Below, piece after piece: positions 7,552 through 16,979 of a DNA stretch of 47,399 nucleotides. Origin of the DNA: Snodgrassella alvi_G (lineage in GTDB: Bacteria > Pseudomonadota > Gammaproteobacteria > Burkholderiales > Neisseriaceae); the NCBI GenBank assembly GCA_946478525.1, contig CAMLCH010000013.1:1-47399 (forward strand), read 5' to 3'. A program made the translations under genes and the position numbers. Position 1 is the first letter of the stretch, and each line of letters opens with the position of its first letter. The notes below the pieces were generated by a model. It saw only the letters and a program-made list of their open reading frames with translations. It did no database searches and had not been told where the DNA came from.

Positions 7552-8350
7552 AGTCGTCAATTCTTTAACAATAATGTACTGATTGTCGGTAAAAAAACAC
7601 TAAATGACAAGTGATATCAAGTCTGAATTGGAATTATTCAGGTTCCTCGATTTGGGCTTTATATTAGTGGTAATGATTAAAGATTAGTGTTTACGATTCA
7701 TTTAAATGTTTATTTAGTGATTAATTGATGTTATTAATATATTGATTAAACGAAATTTATGATCATGATTTAATCAATTTTTTGTTTAGTTAAATTATTT
7801 ATTTTGTCTGACTATAAATTTAAGAATTAACTGTTCATTTTTTGCAAGGAATTTAAGTGAGGCTTTAATTGCATTGTTATTAGTTCAGAAATGTAAGCAA
7901 TTTTCAATGTAAATATGATATTAGTTTGTTTTGAGTTTAGTTAATAGTAATAAACATATGATATATTTTATACAGTTTCGCATAATAATTTAAATATTCT
8001 AAATATTTTACTTATTATGGCTTAACTAATGGGTTATGCTAAGAGAAATGTAGTAAACACATCATTATGGGAGAAATTAAAATTTGTATGAGTTGTGAGT
8101 GATTATTTTAGTAGGCTCATGATTTGAACGTTTTAAATGGTTAAGAAAATAATTATGAAAATCAAATATAAGAATAGGAGGCTAGATTTAGATTGGTTTT
8201 GATTAATTTTTAATTCGGATTCCTTACAACATTCAGGGTAAATTTGTGTTATTTGTTTGTTTATATGAAGGTAAGGTGTTAAATTTTTCAAAGCTTTAAG
8301 TACTTTAAATGGCATTCTAACGAGCTGTTGTTGCAATCAGGAATAGACTT
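7552..8350. promoter_or_regulatory. Divergent AT-rich intergenic region, about 0.8 kb
   Basis: This lies between the divergently transcribed DAHP-synthase-like gene and the export operon. No credible gene is visible. A 67-codon minus frame near 8133-8336 has no ribosome site and low-complexity residues. The stretch must carry promoters for both sides. One hairpin followed by a T-run lies at 7741-7784 (separate entry). The region is unusually long for this otherwise tightly packed genome. Confidence 0.5.
7741..7784 (+). terminator. Orphan terminator-like hairpin in the divergent region
   Basis: ATTGATTAAA (7741-7750) and TTTAATCAAT (7769-7778) are perfect inverted 10-mers. The 18-nt loop contains the palindrome ATGATCAT, and the second arm is followed by a T-run through 7783. 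It points along the plus strand, where no gene precedes it. It could be an attenuator in a long leader of the export operon or the end of a small RNA. The stem is AT-rich and weak. Confidence 0.35.
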
Positions 8351-9349
8351 ATGAAAAAAAAGTGGTTGTTGTTTTTGGTGATTATAGCGTTGTTAGCAGG
8401 TGTGGCTGTCTGGGTAAATATGCGTAATCGTGCTGATTTGCCTGATGGTTTTGTTGGTGGCAATGGACGGATGGAGCTTAAACGTCTGGATGTAGCAACT
8501 TTGTATGCTGGAAGGGTCAAGAGCATTATGGTTGATGAAGGAGATGTCGTTAAAAAGGATCAGGTTTTGGCGGAATTATCTTCTGATCAAACCAGCAGCA
8601 GATTAGCTGCTGCCATTGCTGATAAACAGCGTGCAGAAGAAACAGTAGCCCGAGCTGAAGCTGAAATTGCTGCCCAGAAACAGGTACATAAAGTAGCTCA
8701 AATGGATTTAGATAACGCTAATCGTCTTAAATCAGATGAATTGGTTTCTTTTCCTGAAGTAAAAAGAAGGCTGGCCGAGCGTGATAGTGCTATTGCCCGT
8801 GTGAAAGCAGCTCAGGCAGCACGTTCGGAGGCTTTAGCAGCGGTGAAGCAGGCTCAGGCACAGATCGATGCAACCAGTTCAGCTAATAATGATATGGTCA
8901 TTAAAGCGCCTAAAGATGGTCGGGTGGAGTATCGGATTGCTGAGGCAGGTAATGTTTTGGGCGAAGGTAGTAAGGTAATAACCATTCTGGATCCGAGTGA
9001 TGTCACGCTATCGATATTTTTGCCAACTGATACGATAGGTAAATTAAAGCTGGGAGATGAAGCTAGAATTATTCTGGATGGCATGGATGCTGTCTGGCCT
9101 GCCACAGTCAATTTTATCGATGCAAACGCACAATTTACCCCTAAATATGTTGAAACCTCGAATCAACGTCAAAAGCTGATGTATAAGGTTAAATTAAGAA
9201 TATCAGCAGATTTAGCTTTACGTTACAGTGGTTTGCTTAAAGGTGGTATGACTGGTAATGGCTATATTCGAATCGATAACAATAAGCAATGGCCTAAACA
9301 ATGGCAGGTGGTTTTGCCGAAGGTAACTCAAGCAGCTAAAGGCAGTTAA
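8351..9349 (+). CDS. HlyD-family periplasmic adaptor of an ABC export system (YhiI-like)
   Basis: A 332-residue membrane-fusion protein. One N-terminal helix (LLFLVIIALLAGVAVWV, residues 5-21) anchors it in the inner membrane. The first lipoyl half follows (GRVKSIMVDEGDVVKKDQ), then a long Ala/Glu/Gln-rich coiled-coil hairpin (about 85-175), the second lipoyl half (IKAPKDGRVEYRIAEAG) and a beta barrel. It should bridge the inner-membrane transporter encoded next to the outer-membrane factor at the end of the operon. AGGA lies 8 nt before the ATG. Gene order matches E. coli yhiI-rbbA-yhhJ. The substrate is unknown. Confidence 0.9.
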   Translation: MKKKWLLFLVIIALLAGVAVWVNMRNRADLPDGFVGGNGRMELKRLDVATLYAGRVKSIMVDEGDVVKKDQVLAELSSDQTSSRLAAAIADKQRAEETVARAEAEIAAQKQVHKVAQMDLDNANRLKSDELVSFPEVKRRLAERDSAIARVKAAQAARSEALAAVKQAQAQIDATSSANNDMVIKAPKDGRVEYRIAEAGNVLGEGSKVITILDPSDVTLSIFLPTDTIGKLKLGDEARIILDGMDAVWPATVNFIDANAQFTPKYVETSNQRQKLMYKVKLRISADLALRYSGLLKGGMTGNGYIRIDNNKQWPKQWQVVLPKVTQAAKGS

Positions 9350-9351
9350 TT

Positions 9352-12135
9352 ATGGATGCTCAATCTCGGCAGCAGTCTGGTTCGGAAAATGAGTGGGCTG
9401 TTGATCTGCGTGGAGTTTCACATAAATACGGGCAGACTGTTGCGTTAAATGATGTTTCGTTACAAATAAAAAGATGCGCGACAGTGGGGCTAATTGGCCC
9501 TGACGGCGTAGGTAAGTCGACTTTGCTGTCGCTGATCGCTGGCGTAAAGATTATTCAGCACGGTCAGGTACTGGTATTTGATGGAAATATGGCTGAAAAA
9601 TCCAGCCGTAAAATACTCAGTCATCGTATTGCATTTATGCCACAAGGTTTGGGGCAAAATCTTTATCCGACTTTATCGGTAACTGAAAATGTGGACTTTC
9701 ATGCACGATTATTTGGTCTGCGAGGCGCAGTACGTCGTCAACGTATTGCTAGATTATTACAGTCTACCGGATTATCTCCATTTGCTGATCGACCAGCCGG
9801 TAAGCTTTCCGGTGGGATGAAACAGAAACTTAGTCTATGTTGTGCTCTAGTACACAATCCGGAATTATTAATTTTGGATGAACCCACTACTGGTGTTGAT
9901 CCATTATCTCGTCGCCAATTCTGGTCTTTAATTGACGAGTTACGCGCTGAAAATCCCGATATGACGGTGATTGTAGCTACAGCCTATTTCGATGAGGCTA
10001 AACGGTTTGAATATTTGCTGGCAATGGATGATGGACGTCTGATTGTTAATGCGCCGACACAACAAGTATTGGATGATACACATACTGATACTCTGGAAGA
10101 AGCATATGTCAAATTATTGCCACCGACTAAGCAGGATAAGGGTGGAGCTTTGCAGCTAACGCCATTTGTCGCTGAAAAAGATGCTCCTCCGGCAATCGAA
10201 GCTAAAGATTTAACTAAACAATTTGGTGATTTTATTGCCGTTAATAATGTCAGTTTTACGATCCAGCGTGGAGAAATTTTCGGTTTCCTGGGATCCAATG
10301 GCTGTGGCAAATCAACGACGATGAAAATGTTAACCGGACTATTGGATGCCAGTTCTGGTTCGGCAAAGTTACTTGGGCATACGGTTGATGCGAATGATAT
10401 GAAAACGCGCATGAAAATCGGTTATATGTCTCAATCGTTCTCATTGTATGAAGAGTTAACGGTACGGCAAAATTTGGTTTTATCAGCACGTCTTTATCAA
10501 ATGGATGATGCGCAAATATCCCCCGCGGTAGAAGAATCCCTGCAGCAATTTGACTTGGTGGATTTTGGGGATACTGCTCCGGGTGACTTACCATTAGGGA
10601 TACGCCAACGATTACAACTGGCGGCCGCCTGTTTGCATCACCCGGAAGTTTTGATTCTGGATGAACCAACGTCGGGCGTTGATCCAATTGCTCGGGATAT
10701 GTTCTGGAAACATTTGTTACATTTATCCCGTGACAATCGTACCACGATTTTTGTATCTACGCATTTTATGAATGAGGCGGAACGTTGTGATCGTATTTCA
10801 TTTATGCATCAGGGTCGGGTGTTGGCAATTGGAACGCCCAAACAGCTGTGTGAAAACAAAAATACGGATGATTTAGAAACGGCCTTTATAGAATATCTGG
10901 AAGAAGCGGCTGGTACTGATAAAAATAATGCCACTGCGGAAAATAAAACCAGTGCGACAGAAAATACCGAAGTTTCAGCATCGAGCAGTAATAATGCTGA
11001 TAGTTTACGCTATTGGTTTGGTACGGTGTGGACCTTTGCTGTCAGGGAGGGTAAAGAATTATTACGCGATAAAATTCGTCTTTTTTTTGCATTATTAGGT
11101 CCGGTAGTCTTGATGCTGATGGCGGCTTGGTCGGTATCTTTTGATGTTGAACATGTCAAGTTTGCTGTTCTTGACCGCGATCAGACGGTAGAAAGTCGCG
11201 CATTGGTGGAATATTTCCGTGGTTCGCGTTATTTTACTTTTACAGAAAATCTACATACTGCCGATGAGATTGATGAAACTTTGAAAGTTTCCAAAGCACG
11301 GTTGGTGATAGACATTCCGCCACATTTTGGTCGAGATTTATTACGCGGCAATAAACCAGAAGTCGGGTTTTACGTTGATGGCACAATGCCATTTATGACC
11401 GAAAATATTAAGAGTTTTATTCTATTAATTCTAACGAATTATGGTTCTGATCAATGGCGCGCCAGCGGTTTACCGGTTTCTCTGCAGTCATCAGTAAGTG
11501 TAGCCCCGCGTTATACTTATAATCAGGATTTCAAAAGTATTTATGCTATTACCCCTGGTATGATCATGATGGCCATGATGCTTATTCCGGTTATGATGAC
11601 GGCATTAGGTGTGGTGCGCGAACGTGAGATAGGATCAATTACCAACTTATATACTTCTCCTGCATCAGTGCGACAATTTCTGGTTGGTAAGCAAATACCC
11701 TATGTAGTGGTGTCTTTTTTAAGTTATCTGATTTTAGTCTGGCTAGCTGTAGTGGTGCTGGGCGTACCGGTACAAGGAAGTTTTGTGGCGATGAGTATCG
11801 GTGCATTAGCCCTGATTTGTGCTGCTACAGCTTTCGGTTTGCTGATTTCCAGTTTTGTTAAATCGCAAGTAGCAGCTATTTTCGGTTCGGCAATTTTATC
11901 TTTAATTCCTGCTTTAAATTTCTCCGGTTTACTTTATCCACTGTCTACTTTAACTGGGATTAATTACTGGATTGGCTGGGGTTTTCCGACCGCATGGTAT
12001 CAATTGATAAGCTTAGGGGGATTCACTAAAGGACTGGGCTTTGTAGATTTTATTAATTATTACCTAGTGTTGCTGGCATTTTGTATGTTTTATGTTTTGC
12101 TGGCAGGCTGCTTTCTGAAAAAGCAGGAGGTGTAA
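9352..12135 (+). CDS. rbbA: RbbA-type fused ABC ATPase-ATPase-permease
   Basis: A 927-residue protein with two nucleotide-binding domains and a C-terminal ABC-2 permease. NBD1 has Walker A GPDGVGKS (49-56), signature LSGGMKQKL (152-160) and Walker B LLILDEPTTGVD. NBD2 has Walker A GSNGCGKS (314-321), a degenerate signature LPLGIRQRL in place of LSGGQ, and Walker B VLILDEPTSGVD. After an Ala/Asn/Glu-rich linker (about 515-550) comes the permease: one helix near 580, a large periplasmic loop, then five or six helices. This is the layout of E. coli RbbA (YhiH), reported as a ribosome-associated ATPase but encoded among exporter genes. Only two bases separate it from the adaptor gene. Confidence 0.9.
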   Translation: MDAQSRQQSGSENEWAVDLRGVSHKYGQTVALNDVSLQIKRCATVGLIGPDGVGKSTLLSLIAGVKIIQHGQVLVFDGNMAEKSSRKILSHRIAFMPQGLGQNLYPTLSVTENVDFHARLFGLRGAVRRQRIARLLQSTGLSPFADRPAGKLSGGMKQKLSLCCALVHNPELLILDEPTTGVDPLSRRQFWSLIDELRAENPDMTVIVATAYFDEAKRFEYLLAMDDGRLIVNAPTQQVLDDTHTDTLEEAYVKLLPPTKQDKGGALQLTPFVAEKDAPPAIEAKDLTKQFGDFIAVNNVSFTIQRGEIFGFLGSNGCGKSTTMKMLTGLLDASSGSAKLLGHTVDANDMKTRMKIGYMSQSFSLYEELTVRQNLVLSARLYQMDDAQISPAVEESLQQFDLVDFGDTAPGDLPLGIRQRLQLAAACLHHPEVLILDEPTSGVDPIARDMFWKHLLHLSRDNRTTIFVSTHFMNEAERCDRISFMHQGRVLAIGTPKQLCENKNTDDLETAFIEYLEEAAGTDKNNATAENKTSATENTEVSASSSNNADSLRYWFGTVWTFAVREGKELLRDKIRLFFALLGPVVLMLMAAWSVSFDVEHVKFAVLDRDQTVESRALVEYFRGSRYFTFTENLHTADEIDETLKVSKARLVIDIPPHFGRDLLRGNKPEVGFYVDGTMPFMTENIKSFILLILTNYGSDQWRASGLPVSLQSSVSVAPRYTYNQDFKSIYAITPGMIMMAMMLIPVMMTALGVVREREIGSITNLYTSPASVRQFLVGKQIPYVVVSFLSYLILVWLAVVVLGVPVQGSFVAMSIGALALICAATAFGLLISSFVKSQVAAIFGSAILSLIPALNFSGLLYPLSTLTGINYWIGWGFPTAWYQLISLGGFTKGLGFVDFINYYLVLLAFCMFYVLLAGCFLKKQEV

Positions 12136-13263
12136 ATGCTACGCTGGTTTAAGAATGTATGGGTATTGGGAATCAAGGAATTAAAAAGTCTGCTAAGTGA
12201 TTTGGTCTTAATGGGGCTGATGGTGGTGGTGCTTTCGATAGCTATTTATTCGGTAGCCACCAGTATTACCACCGAAGTGAGGCATGCATCAGTAGCGATA
12301 CTGGATGCCGATCACAGTATTTTGTCTTACCAGATACGCGATGCGCTATTACCGCCTTATTTTCAAAAACCGGTGGAAATACAGCGTGAAGATGTAGATA
12401 AAGCCATGGATAAAGGTGATTATGTCTTTGTTCTGGATATTCCTGCTCATTTTGAACGCGATGTGTTGGCCGGACGTTCTCCCTCAGTACAGGTGCTGGC
12501 TGATGCTACTTCGGTAACGCAAGCGGGTATCGGTATTAATTACCTGACGCAAATTATTCAGGGTAAAGCGAGCGAATTTTTGCACAAGCCAGGCGCTAAT
12601 GCATTAAGTCCGGTAACACCGGTAGTCAATATTCAATTTAATCCAAATGGTCAGTCGCATTGGTATATTTCTACCATGGGTGTGGTTTCGAATTTAACTT
12701 TGTTGGCCATTATTTTGGTTGGTGCCGCTGTCATACGCGAACGTGAACATGGCACGATTGAGCAATTGCTGGTAATGCCGGTAAGACCCAGTGAAATCGT
12801 TATGGCTAAAATTTTAACTAATGGTGCTGTGATTGCTATAGCGGCTTTGCTGTCATTATGGCTGGTCGTACATTACTGGCTTAATGTGCCAATTAATGGC
12901 TCTATACCATTATTCACTCTGGGAATGGTTATCTATTTGTTTTCGGTGTCTTCATTAGGGATATGGCTGGCAACTCTGGCACCAACGATGCCTCAGTTTG
13001 GCCTACTTTCTCTGCCTATTTATGTGGTGATGCGCTTATTATCCGGCGCTGAATCACCGTTGGAAAGTATGCCGGAATTTTTTCAGTATATAACTTGGTT
13101 ATCTCCGGAAACACAATTTACGCAGTTTAGTCAGGATGTCTTATTTCGGGATGCGGGCTTTCATACAGTTTGGCCAAAAATATTAATGATGACCGTAGCT
13201 GGTGCGCTATTTCTTGCGCTGGCATTATCCCGCTTTCGCACTATGTTGGCGCAACATTCATAA
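12136..13263 (+). CDS. ABC-2 type permease (YhhJ-like)
   Basis: A 375-residue inner-membrane permease of the ABC-2 / YhgE-Pip type and partner of the fused ATPase-permease before it. It has one N-terminal helix (LVLMGLMVVVLSIAIYSVA), a large periplasmic domain (about 50-170), then five C-terminal helices. VIREREHGTIEQLLVMPVRP is the typical cytoplasmic connecting motif, here at about residues 195-214. Start and preceding stop are directly adjacent (TAAATG) and a strong AGGAGG sits seven bases upstream. It matches E. coli YhhJ in length and position. Confidence 0.92.
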   Translation: MLRWFKNVWVLGIKELKSLLSDLVLMGLMVVVLSIAIYSVATSITTEVRHASVAILDADHSILSYQIRDALLPPYFQKPVEIQREDVDKAMDKGDYVFVLDIPAHFERDVLAGRSPSVQVLADATSVTQAGIGINYLTQIIQGKASEFLHKPGANALSPVTPVVNIQFNPNGQSHWYISTMGVVSNLTLLAIILVGAAVIREREHGTIEQLLVMPVRPSEIVMAKILTNGAVIAIAALLSLWLVVHYWLNVPINGSIPLFTLGMVIYLFSVSSLGIWLATLAPTMPQFGLLSLPIYVVMRLLSGAESPLESMPEFFQYITWLSPETQFTQFSQDVLFRDAGFHTVWPKILMMTVAGALFLALALSRFRTMLAQHS

Positions 13264-13294
13264 ATGGTTAAAAAGGTTAACAGGAATGGAAGTA

Positions 13295-14776
13295 ATGCAA
13301 AAAAAATGGTTGCCTGTATTGATAAGTCTAGCTTTAATGACCGGATGTAGCACTACAGATATTAAGGTTGATTCAACTGTATCAGTACCACAACAATTTG
13401 ATCGTACAAGAAATGCCAGAACAATGGCTGACATCAGCAGATGGTGGCAAAACTGGTCTGATTCGGTTTTGCAAGAATTGATCGAAACCGGTTTGAAAAA
13501 TAATCGTGATCTGGCAATGATGAAAGCCAACATGAATGCAGCACGTGCCGGCGCTGCGTTAGCTGAATCTAATCTGGGCCCGCAGGTTTGGGCAGATGTG
13601 GAAGGGTCAGTGCATCGCCTTAATAATGATAATCCTCTAAAAGATATGAATGTACCGGGCGTTGGTAATGTCCGAGAGGTACTGAATTCAGCTGGATCTT
13701 CTTTAGGTGATAACCGTCAGCATTGGAAAGGTAATAATATACAATTGGGATTTGCTGCCAGTTGGGAGCCAGATGTATTTGGCGGTAAACGTAGCGATGC
13801 CGAGGCGGCACGCTATCTTAGTTTGAGTGTTAATGAGCAATGGCACGGGGCGCAGATGATGTTAAGCAGTGATATTGCTGATAATTATCTGAAAATGCGT
13901 GCTATGCAGCAGCGTGTAAAAATTGGACAGCAAAGTGTAGCTACTCTGAAACATTTACAACGCTATACAGAAGGCAGATTTAAAGCCGGTCAAGCAACTG
14001 CCTACGATGTCAGGGATGTGGCATCCAGTTTAGCAGCATTGCAAGCTCAGATTGCAACCTATCAGGCTCAGGCCGATGCTTATCAACGTAATTTAGCGGT
14101 ATTAACTGGTCAAACTCCACAAGGATTTAGTGTTCCGTCCGCAGGCATTGATATTCTGCAACATTTGCCAGCTGCACCGGCTGGGCAAATACCACTGGAT
14201 GTTATCACCCGTCGGCCGGATATACGCACATTAGAAAATCAAGTTAAGGCGATGAGTGCGAATCTAGCCAGTGCCAAAGCGGATCGTTTACCACGTTTTG
14301 ATATTAATTTTTTGTGGCAAACAGGCAGGGTGAAGCTCGATAGTGATCTATCGCATTTAAAAACAGTGGGTGGTTTGATTGATTTCGGTGTCAGCTTGCC
14401 TATTTTTACCGCAGGACGGATTAAACATAATATTGAAATGGCCGATGCGCGTTTACAAAGTGCAATTGCCGGCTATGATCAGAGTATTTTAAAAGCTTTA
14501 GCAGAAGTGGATAGTGCTTATCAATTGCAATATAGCTTAAATAGGCAAAATTCACTTATGAATACAGCACAGCGTGAAGCTAATCGACAGGCAAATGCGG
14601 CAGAGAAATTGTTCCGTTATGGAAATATGACACTGGATCGTACTTTGAGAGCACGTTTGAATGCAGAAAATTTAAATGATCAACAAGTGCAGGGCAGGTT
14701 AGCAGAGGCACAAAATTTAATAAAATTGTATAAAGCTTTAGGTGGAGGCTGGTTGAAAGACCAAATTGAAGAATGA
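13295..14776 (+). CDS. Outer-membrane factor lipoprotein (NodT/OprM type)
   Basis: A 493-residue TolC-superfamily channel with a lipoprotein signal (MQKKWLPVLISLALMTGC, Cys18), completing the tripartite exporter through the outer membrane. The two-fold repeat of outer-membrane efflux domains is visible. WWQNWSDSVLQELIETGLKNNRDL opens the first repeat (residues about 50-73) and RRPDIRTLENQVKAMSANLASA the second. The frame is open upstream into the permease gene as far as TTG 13202. AGGA at 13282-13285 is 9 nt from ATG 13295, and the signal peptide starts there, so I use that start. The gap to the permease is 31 bp. Confidence 0.92.
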   Translation: MQKKWLPVLISLALMTGCSTTDIKVDSTVSVPQQFDRTRNARTMADISRWWQNWSDSVLQELIETGLKNNRDLAMMKANMNAARAGAALAESNLGPQVWADVEGSVHRLNNDNPLKDMNVPGVGNVREVLNSAGSSLGDNRQHWKGNNIQLGFAASWEPDVFGGKRSDAEAARYLSLSVNEQWHGAQMMLSSDIADNYLKMRAMQQRVKIGQQSVATLKHLQRYTEGRFKAGQATAYDVRDVASSLAALQAQIATYQAQADAYQRNLAVLTGQTPQGFSVPSAGIDILQHLPAAPAGQIPLDVITRRPDIRTLENQVKAMSANLASAKADRLPRFDINFLWQTGRVKLDSDLSHLKTVGGLIDFGVSLPIFTAGRIKHNIEMADARLQSAIAGYDQSILKALAEVDSAYQLQYSLNRQNSLMNTAQREANRQANAAEKLFRYGNMTLDRTLRARLNAENLNDQQVQGRLAEAQNLIKLYKALGGGWLKDQIEE

Positions 14777-14888
14777 ATAATTAATTTAATGGTAAGCTTA
14801 AGGGCTTAGACAAATATATTTAAAGTTACCAATCTGTTATCTTTGTAAGTGTACTTTAGCAATAACTGGTTTCAATTTAGGAGCAAGC

Positions 14889-16457
14889 ATGCGTGGTGTT
14901 TTTTCGGTCAATTCTGTCTATCGGTTCGTTCTACTGCTTGCTGTATTGACTACAAGTGCCTGTTCAACTTTTTTGTATCAGCCAATTGCCACTATAGATC
15001 ATGTTGACACCACTAAAGGCTATCGGCTGCAAAATGCATTATTAAACAGGGCACCAGAAAAACGTGATAACGTAATTGGAATTGTCATGTTTTCCGGTGG
15101 CGGCACACGAGCAGCTGCTTTCGGCTATGGTGTTCTGGAAGCATTAAAAAATCAGCAAATCAAAGTTGATGGTAAAGCGGTCAGCTTGCTTAATACTGTA
15201 GATGTAGTCTACGGTATTTCAGGAGGATCGGTGCTGGCGACCTATTTTGGCTTACATGGAGAAGAAACAGTACCTTTATTCAAGCAAAATTTTCTCAATT
15301 TGAATTTGCAGAAGATGATGGTTGGTCAGGTATTTTCGATGGCCAATTGGTCAAGGCTTGCCTCACCAGAATTTGGTCGCGGAGATTTACTTCAAGAACA
15401 GTTTGATTTGCATTTATATAAAGGAGCAACTTATGCAGATTTGGCTGAGCGCAGAAAAGGACCTTTTGTCGTCATTAGCGCTACTGATATGAGTTTAGGC
15501 AGCCGATTGGATTTTACGCAGGAATATTTTGATTTATTATGTCTGGATTTAACCAGCTTACCTATTTCACGTGCTGTGGCTTCTTCCAGTGCGGTGCCAT
15601 TGGTTTTTTCACCCATTACCCTGAATAATAATGGTGGCAATTGCCATTATCAGTTGCCTGATAATTTACTGGATAATAATGGTTCTGAAGTGGCTGGGAC
15701 TTCGGAATTTCGTGCTAAAACCCGTGCTGCCTACCGCGCTAATTTAAAACAATATCAGGACAGTCAAAAGCGGCCTTATATTCATCTTTTGGATGGTGGT
15801 TTGACCGATAATCTGGGCTTACGCAGTTTACTTGATGCCAGTGAATTGTACAGTAATAAAACTTTATATGATCGGCTAGAACAAGCCCGAATAAATAAAA
15901 TTATTATTATTAATGTCAATGCTCAGACTTTACGCCGCAATGAAATAGATAGTAGTGCTAATGTGCCCGGCACTGCTGCTGTTGCCCGGGCATTAACTAA
16001 TATTCCTATTGATAAATATTCAGAAGATACTCAACGGCAGTTTCAGAAATATGTTGACTGGTGGAACAGTAATCGCACTGCAGAAACGCCTTTAGTTTAT
16101 TACATCAGTATTAATTTGCTTGATCTACCTAACTCTCCTTTAAGAGATCAAGTGATTCACATACCGACTACATTCTATCTAGCTCGAAATGAAGTAAATA
16201 ATTTGCGCAAGGCCGCTAAGATTCTATTAAAGCAGTCCAAAGAATACCAACGTCTGATTCATGATATAGGTGTCAAAAAAGAGAATAAGGATGAATCGAA
16301 TATGGTTAGCTCAGATCAAGAAATAGTTGACAATACTGAAGAGGTAAATAATCGTGAGCAGATCGGTCAAGAACTTGAAGCGGTACAAACTCTTCACGAC
16401 AATACTAAATCATTTGTTAATTTTATTAATGTTGAATCGGTTCCCATCGGGCGTTGA
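14889..16457 (+). CDS. Patatin-like phospholipase lipoprotein
   Basis: A 522-residue lipoprotein (signal peptide to TTSAC, Cys25) with a patatin domain. The oxyanion-hole motif SGGGTR is at 69-74. The nucleophile elbow GISGG has Ser111, and the catalytic Asp lies in LLDGGLTDN near residue 300. It is thus a serine/aspartate dyad lipid acyl hydrolase, probably held at the inner face of the outer membrane. A hydrophilic C-terminal tail of about 80 residues, rich in Glu/Asn, is probably disordered. AGGAG precedes the ATG by five bases. It follows the exporter operon in the same direction after 112 bp and may or may not be co-transcribed. The lipid substrate is unknown. Confidence 0.88.
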   Translation: MRGVFSVNSVYRFVLLLAVLTTSACSTFLYQPIATIDHVDTTKGYRLQNALLNRAPEKRDNVIGIVMFSGGGTRAAAFGYGVLEALKNQQIKVDGKAVSLLNTVDVVYGISGGSVLATYFGLHGEETVPLFKQNFLNLNLQKMMVGQVFSMANWSRLASPEFGRGDLLQEQFDLHLYKGATYADLAERRKGPFVVISATDMSLGSRLDFTQEYFDLLCLDLTSLPISRAVASSSAVPLVFSPITLNNNGGNCHYQLPDNLLDNNGSEVAGTSEFRAKTRAAYRANLKQYQDSQKRPYIHLLDGGLTDNLGLRSLLDASELYSNKTLYDRLEQARINKIIIINVNAQTLRRNEIDSSANVPGTAAVARALTNIPIDKYSEDTQRQFQKYVDWWNSNRTAETPLVYYISINLLDLPNSPLRDQVIHIPTTFYLARNEVNNLRKAAKILLKQSKEYQRLIHDIGVKKENKDESNMVSSDQEIVDNTEEVNNREQIGQELEAVQTLHDNTKSFVNFINVESVPIGR

Positions 16458-16979
16458 GAAGTTATATGTGGTTTGAATGAGACATTTTTTACCGCTATCT
16501 TGCAGTTTAATAAAGAAGATTATCACTATCAATCTAATTTAGCTTTTGAGATCGAAAAATAGCTAAAAAATTATCAACTATTTATTTTTAAGTATGCTAA
16601 ATCAATATATATATTAACTTTGAAATAGTCTTTACATTATTGCTGGACGATGTTTTATTTTGGCTTTATTCATAAACATAAGTCTAATATTAATTTATGA
16701 GTATATATATTTTGTTTCTATATAAACGAATATATACCAATGTCCTGTATATTTGTATAGCAAATCCATAGCTAAATATTATGTCAAAATAATATTTAGC
16801 GCTAATAGATGCTCTTTTACATAGCAACAAAATTTACATTTAAATTATAAAAAAATACTTCATTGTCGTTAACAAAAAACCAAAATTATCATTTATTTTC
16901 AAATAAATATAAATATAGACAGGAATTTATACCATACAAGCGCACACTATTCTCCGTTCTTTGTGGAGAAGGTGGACTT
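16458..16979. promoter_or_regulatory. Intergenic region upstream of aspT, with hairpins
   Basis: This 522-bp AT-rich gap contains an imperfect stem near 16538-16567 (TTTAGCTTTT against an AGCTAAA arm, followed by A-rich sequence), possibly the end of the patatin transcript. It also contains a perfect inverted repeat at 16771-16800 (separate entry). The promoter of aspT-aspD must lie in the right half, but I cannot fix it. No gene is visible. Confidence 0.5.
16771..16800. repeat. Perfect 12-bp hairpin upstream of aspT
   Basis: GCTAAATATTAT (16771-16782) and ATAATATTTAGC (16789-16800) flank a 6-nt loop, GTCAAA. It lies 180 bp before the aspT start and lacks a T-run, so an operator or 5'-leader structure is more likely than a terminator. 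Confidence 0.5.

Noticed and set aside
8133..8336. A 67-codon minus-strand frame before the HlyD gene
   Set aside because: Low-complexity Leu/Ile/Phe-rich tail, no ribosome site and no recognisable domain in an AT-rich gap.
12104..12117. GCAGGCTGCTTTC, close to a king3-type uptake sequence in reverse
   Set aside because: It lies inside the RbbA coding sequence as an isolated near match; one 11/12 match in 47 kb is not convincing.
9352..12135. A gene fusion artefact in the 927-residue ABC protein
   Set aside because: Two ATPase domains plus permease in one chain is the normal RbbA architecture.
13202..13294. N-terminal extension of the outer-membrane factor overlapping the permease gene
   Set aside because: The lipoprotein signal peptide begins at ATG 13295, which has AGGA at a good distance; the extension would destroy the signal.
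16863..16979. N-terminal extension of AspT from TTG 16863
   Set aside because: The 39 extra residues are unlike the family, and an excellent ribosome site stands right before ATG 16980.
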